From CAWUIO01 sp963922455 (GTDB lineage: Bacteria > Bacteroidota > Bacteroidia > Cytophagales > Microscillaceae): a stretch of DNA of 16,109 nucleotides. The notes beneath the pieces were generated by a model that did not search any database, was not told where the DNA came from, and saw only the letters and a list, made by a program, of their open reading frames with translations. Below, piece after piece: positions 15,998 to 16,109 of this stretch. The DNA lies in NCBI GenBank assembly GCA_963922455.1, contig CAWUIO010000135.1:1-16109 (forward strand). The letters are read 5' to 3'. How positions within the stretch are numbered: the stretch's first letter is position 1; every line of letters starts with the position of its first letter. Both the position numbers and the translations under genes were made by a program.

Positions 15998-16109
15998 TTA
16001 CGTATCCAAATCAGAGGTATACCCGCGGCCAGAGGCCGAAGCATTTCGTTATAAGCCAAAAGGCTCGCAACTGCGATCTCTTTACCCAAGAAAAAAACCC
16101 CGCCTCCCG
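15998..16109 (+). repeat. 112-base direct repeat, copy 2 (runs off the window)
   Basis: Second copy of 15781-15892, keeping the same internal foldbacks and the poly-A. It ends at the window edge in CCCCGCCTCCCG, whose CCC spacing is again seven bases. A further heptad array and perhaps more copies therefore probably lie beyond the window. Confidence 0.85.

Noticed and set aside
15836..16054. ORFs of 70 or more codons in the repeat-rich tail
   Set aside because: Their translations are low-complexity Ser/Leu/Pro/Arg strings produced by 7-base repeats and by the 112-base direct repeat, so they are not credible proteins.
15781..16109. CRISPR array
   Set aside because: Only two long repeats of 112 bases with one internally repetitive spacer are present, and no cas gene is nearby.

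Overview
The window reads as chromosomal DNA of a Bacteroidota bacterium, most likely of the Cytophagia type. The evidence is a giant secreted protein with malectin, SprB-like and LamG-like modules that ends in a type IX secretion (T9SS) sorting domain, a RemB/Wzi-like outer-membrane barrel, the scarcity of Shine-Dalgarno sites, and GGGC/GCCC-type dispersed repeats. The genus cannot be named from the sequence alone.

Layout. Positions 1-193 hold the 3' end of a dispersed repeat and a leader. A class B flavin monooxygenase follows on the + strand (194-1561). On the - strand come a possible 31-aa microprotein (1678-1773), a CbpA-type DnaJ co-chaperone (1995-2903) and a small heat-shock protein (3011-3460); transcription runs sHSP, then cbpA, then the microprotein. 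Positions 3461-3891 hold an sHSP promoter candidate, a full copy of the dispersed repeat and a strong terminator for the next gene. One - strand gene of about 9 kb (3892-12882) fills more than half the window. It encodes a cell-surface or secreted multidomain protein with carbohydrate-binding-type folds and no recognisable catalytic domain. A 476-base divergent region separates it from a + strand outer-membrane beta-barrel gene (13359-15059). That gene converges, with abutting stop codons, on a 100-aa membrane protein (15060-15362, - strand).

The last 750 bases have no convincing gene and are dense in repeats: a second full copy of the dispersed element, purine and G-rich heptad arrays, a 112-base direct repeat present twice 217 bases apart, and C-rich and pyrimidine heptad arrays that are broadly complementary to the first set.

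Functionally, sHSP and CbpA form a plausible holdase/co-chaperone pair. The giant T9SS client and the RemB/Wzi-like barrel both belong to the cell envelope and diverge from one intergenic region, which may point to surface adhesion, gliding or glycan binding; that link is inference. I found no defence system, prophage, transposase, CRISPR array or RNA gene that I can name. The most unusual material is non-coding: the structured dispersed element with a compensated stem, and the opposed heptad arrays.
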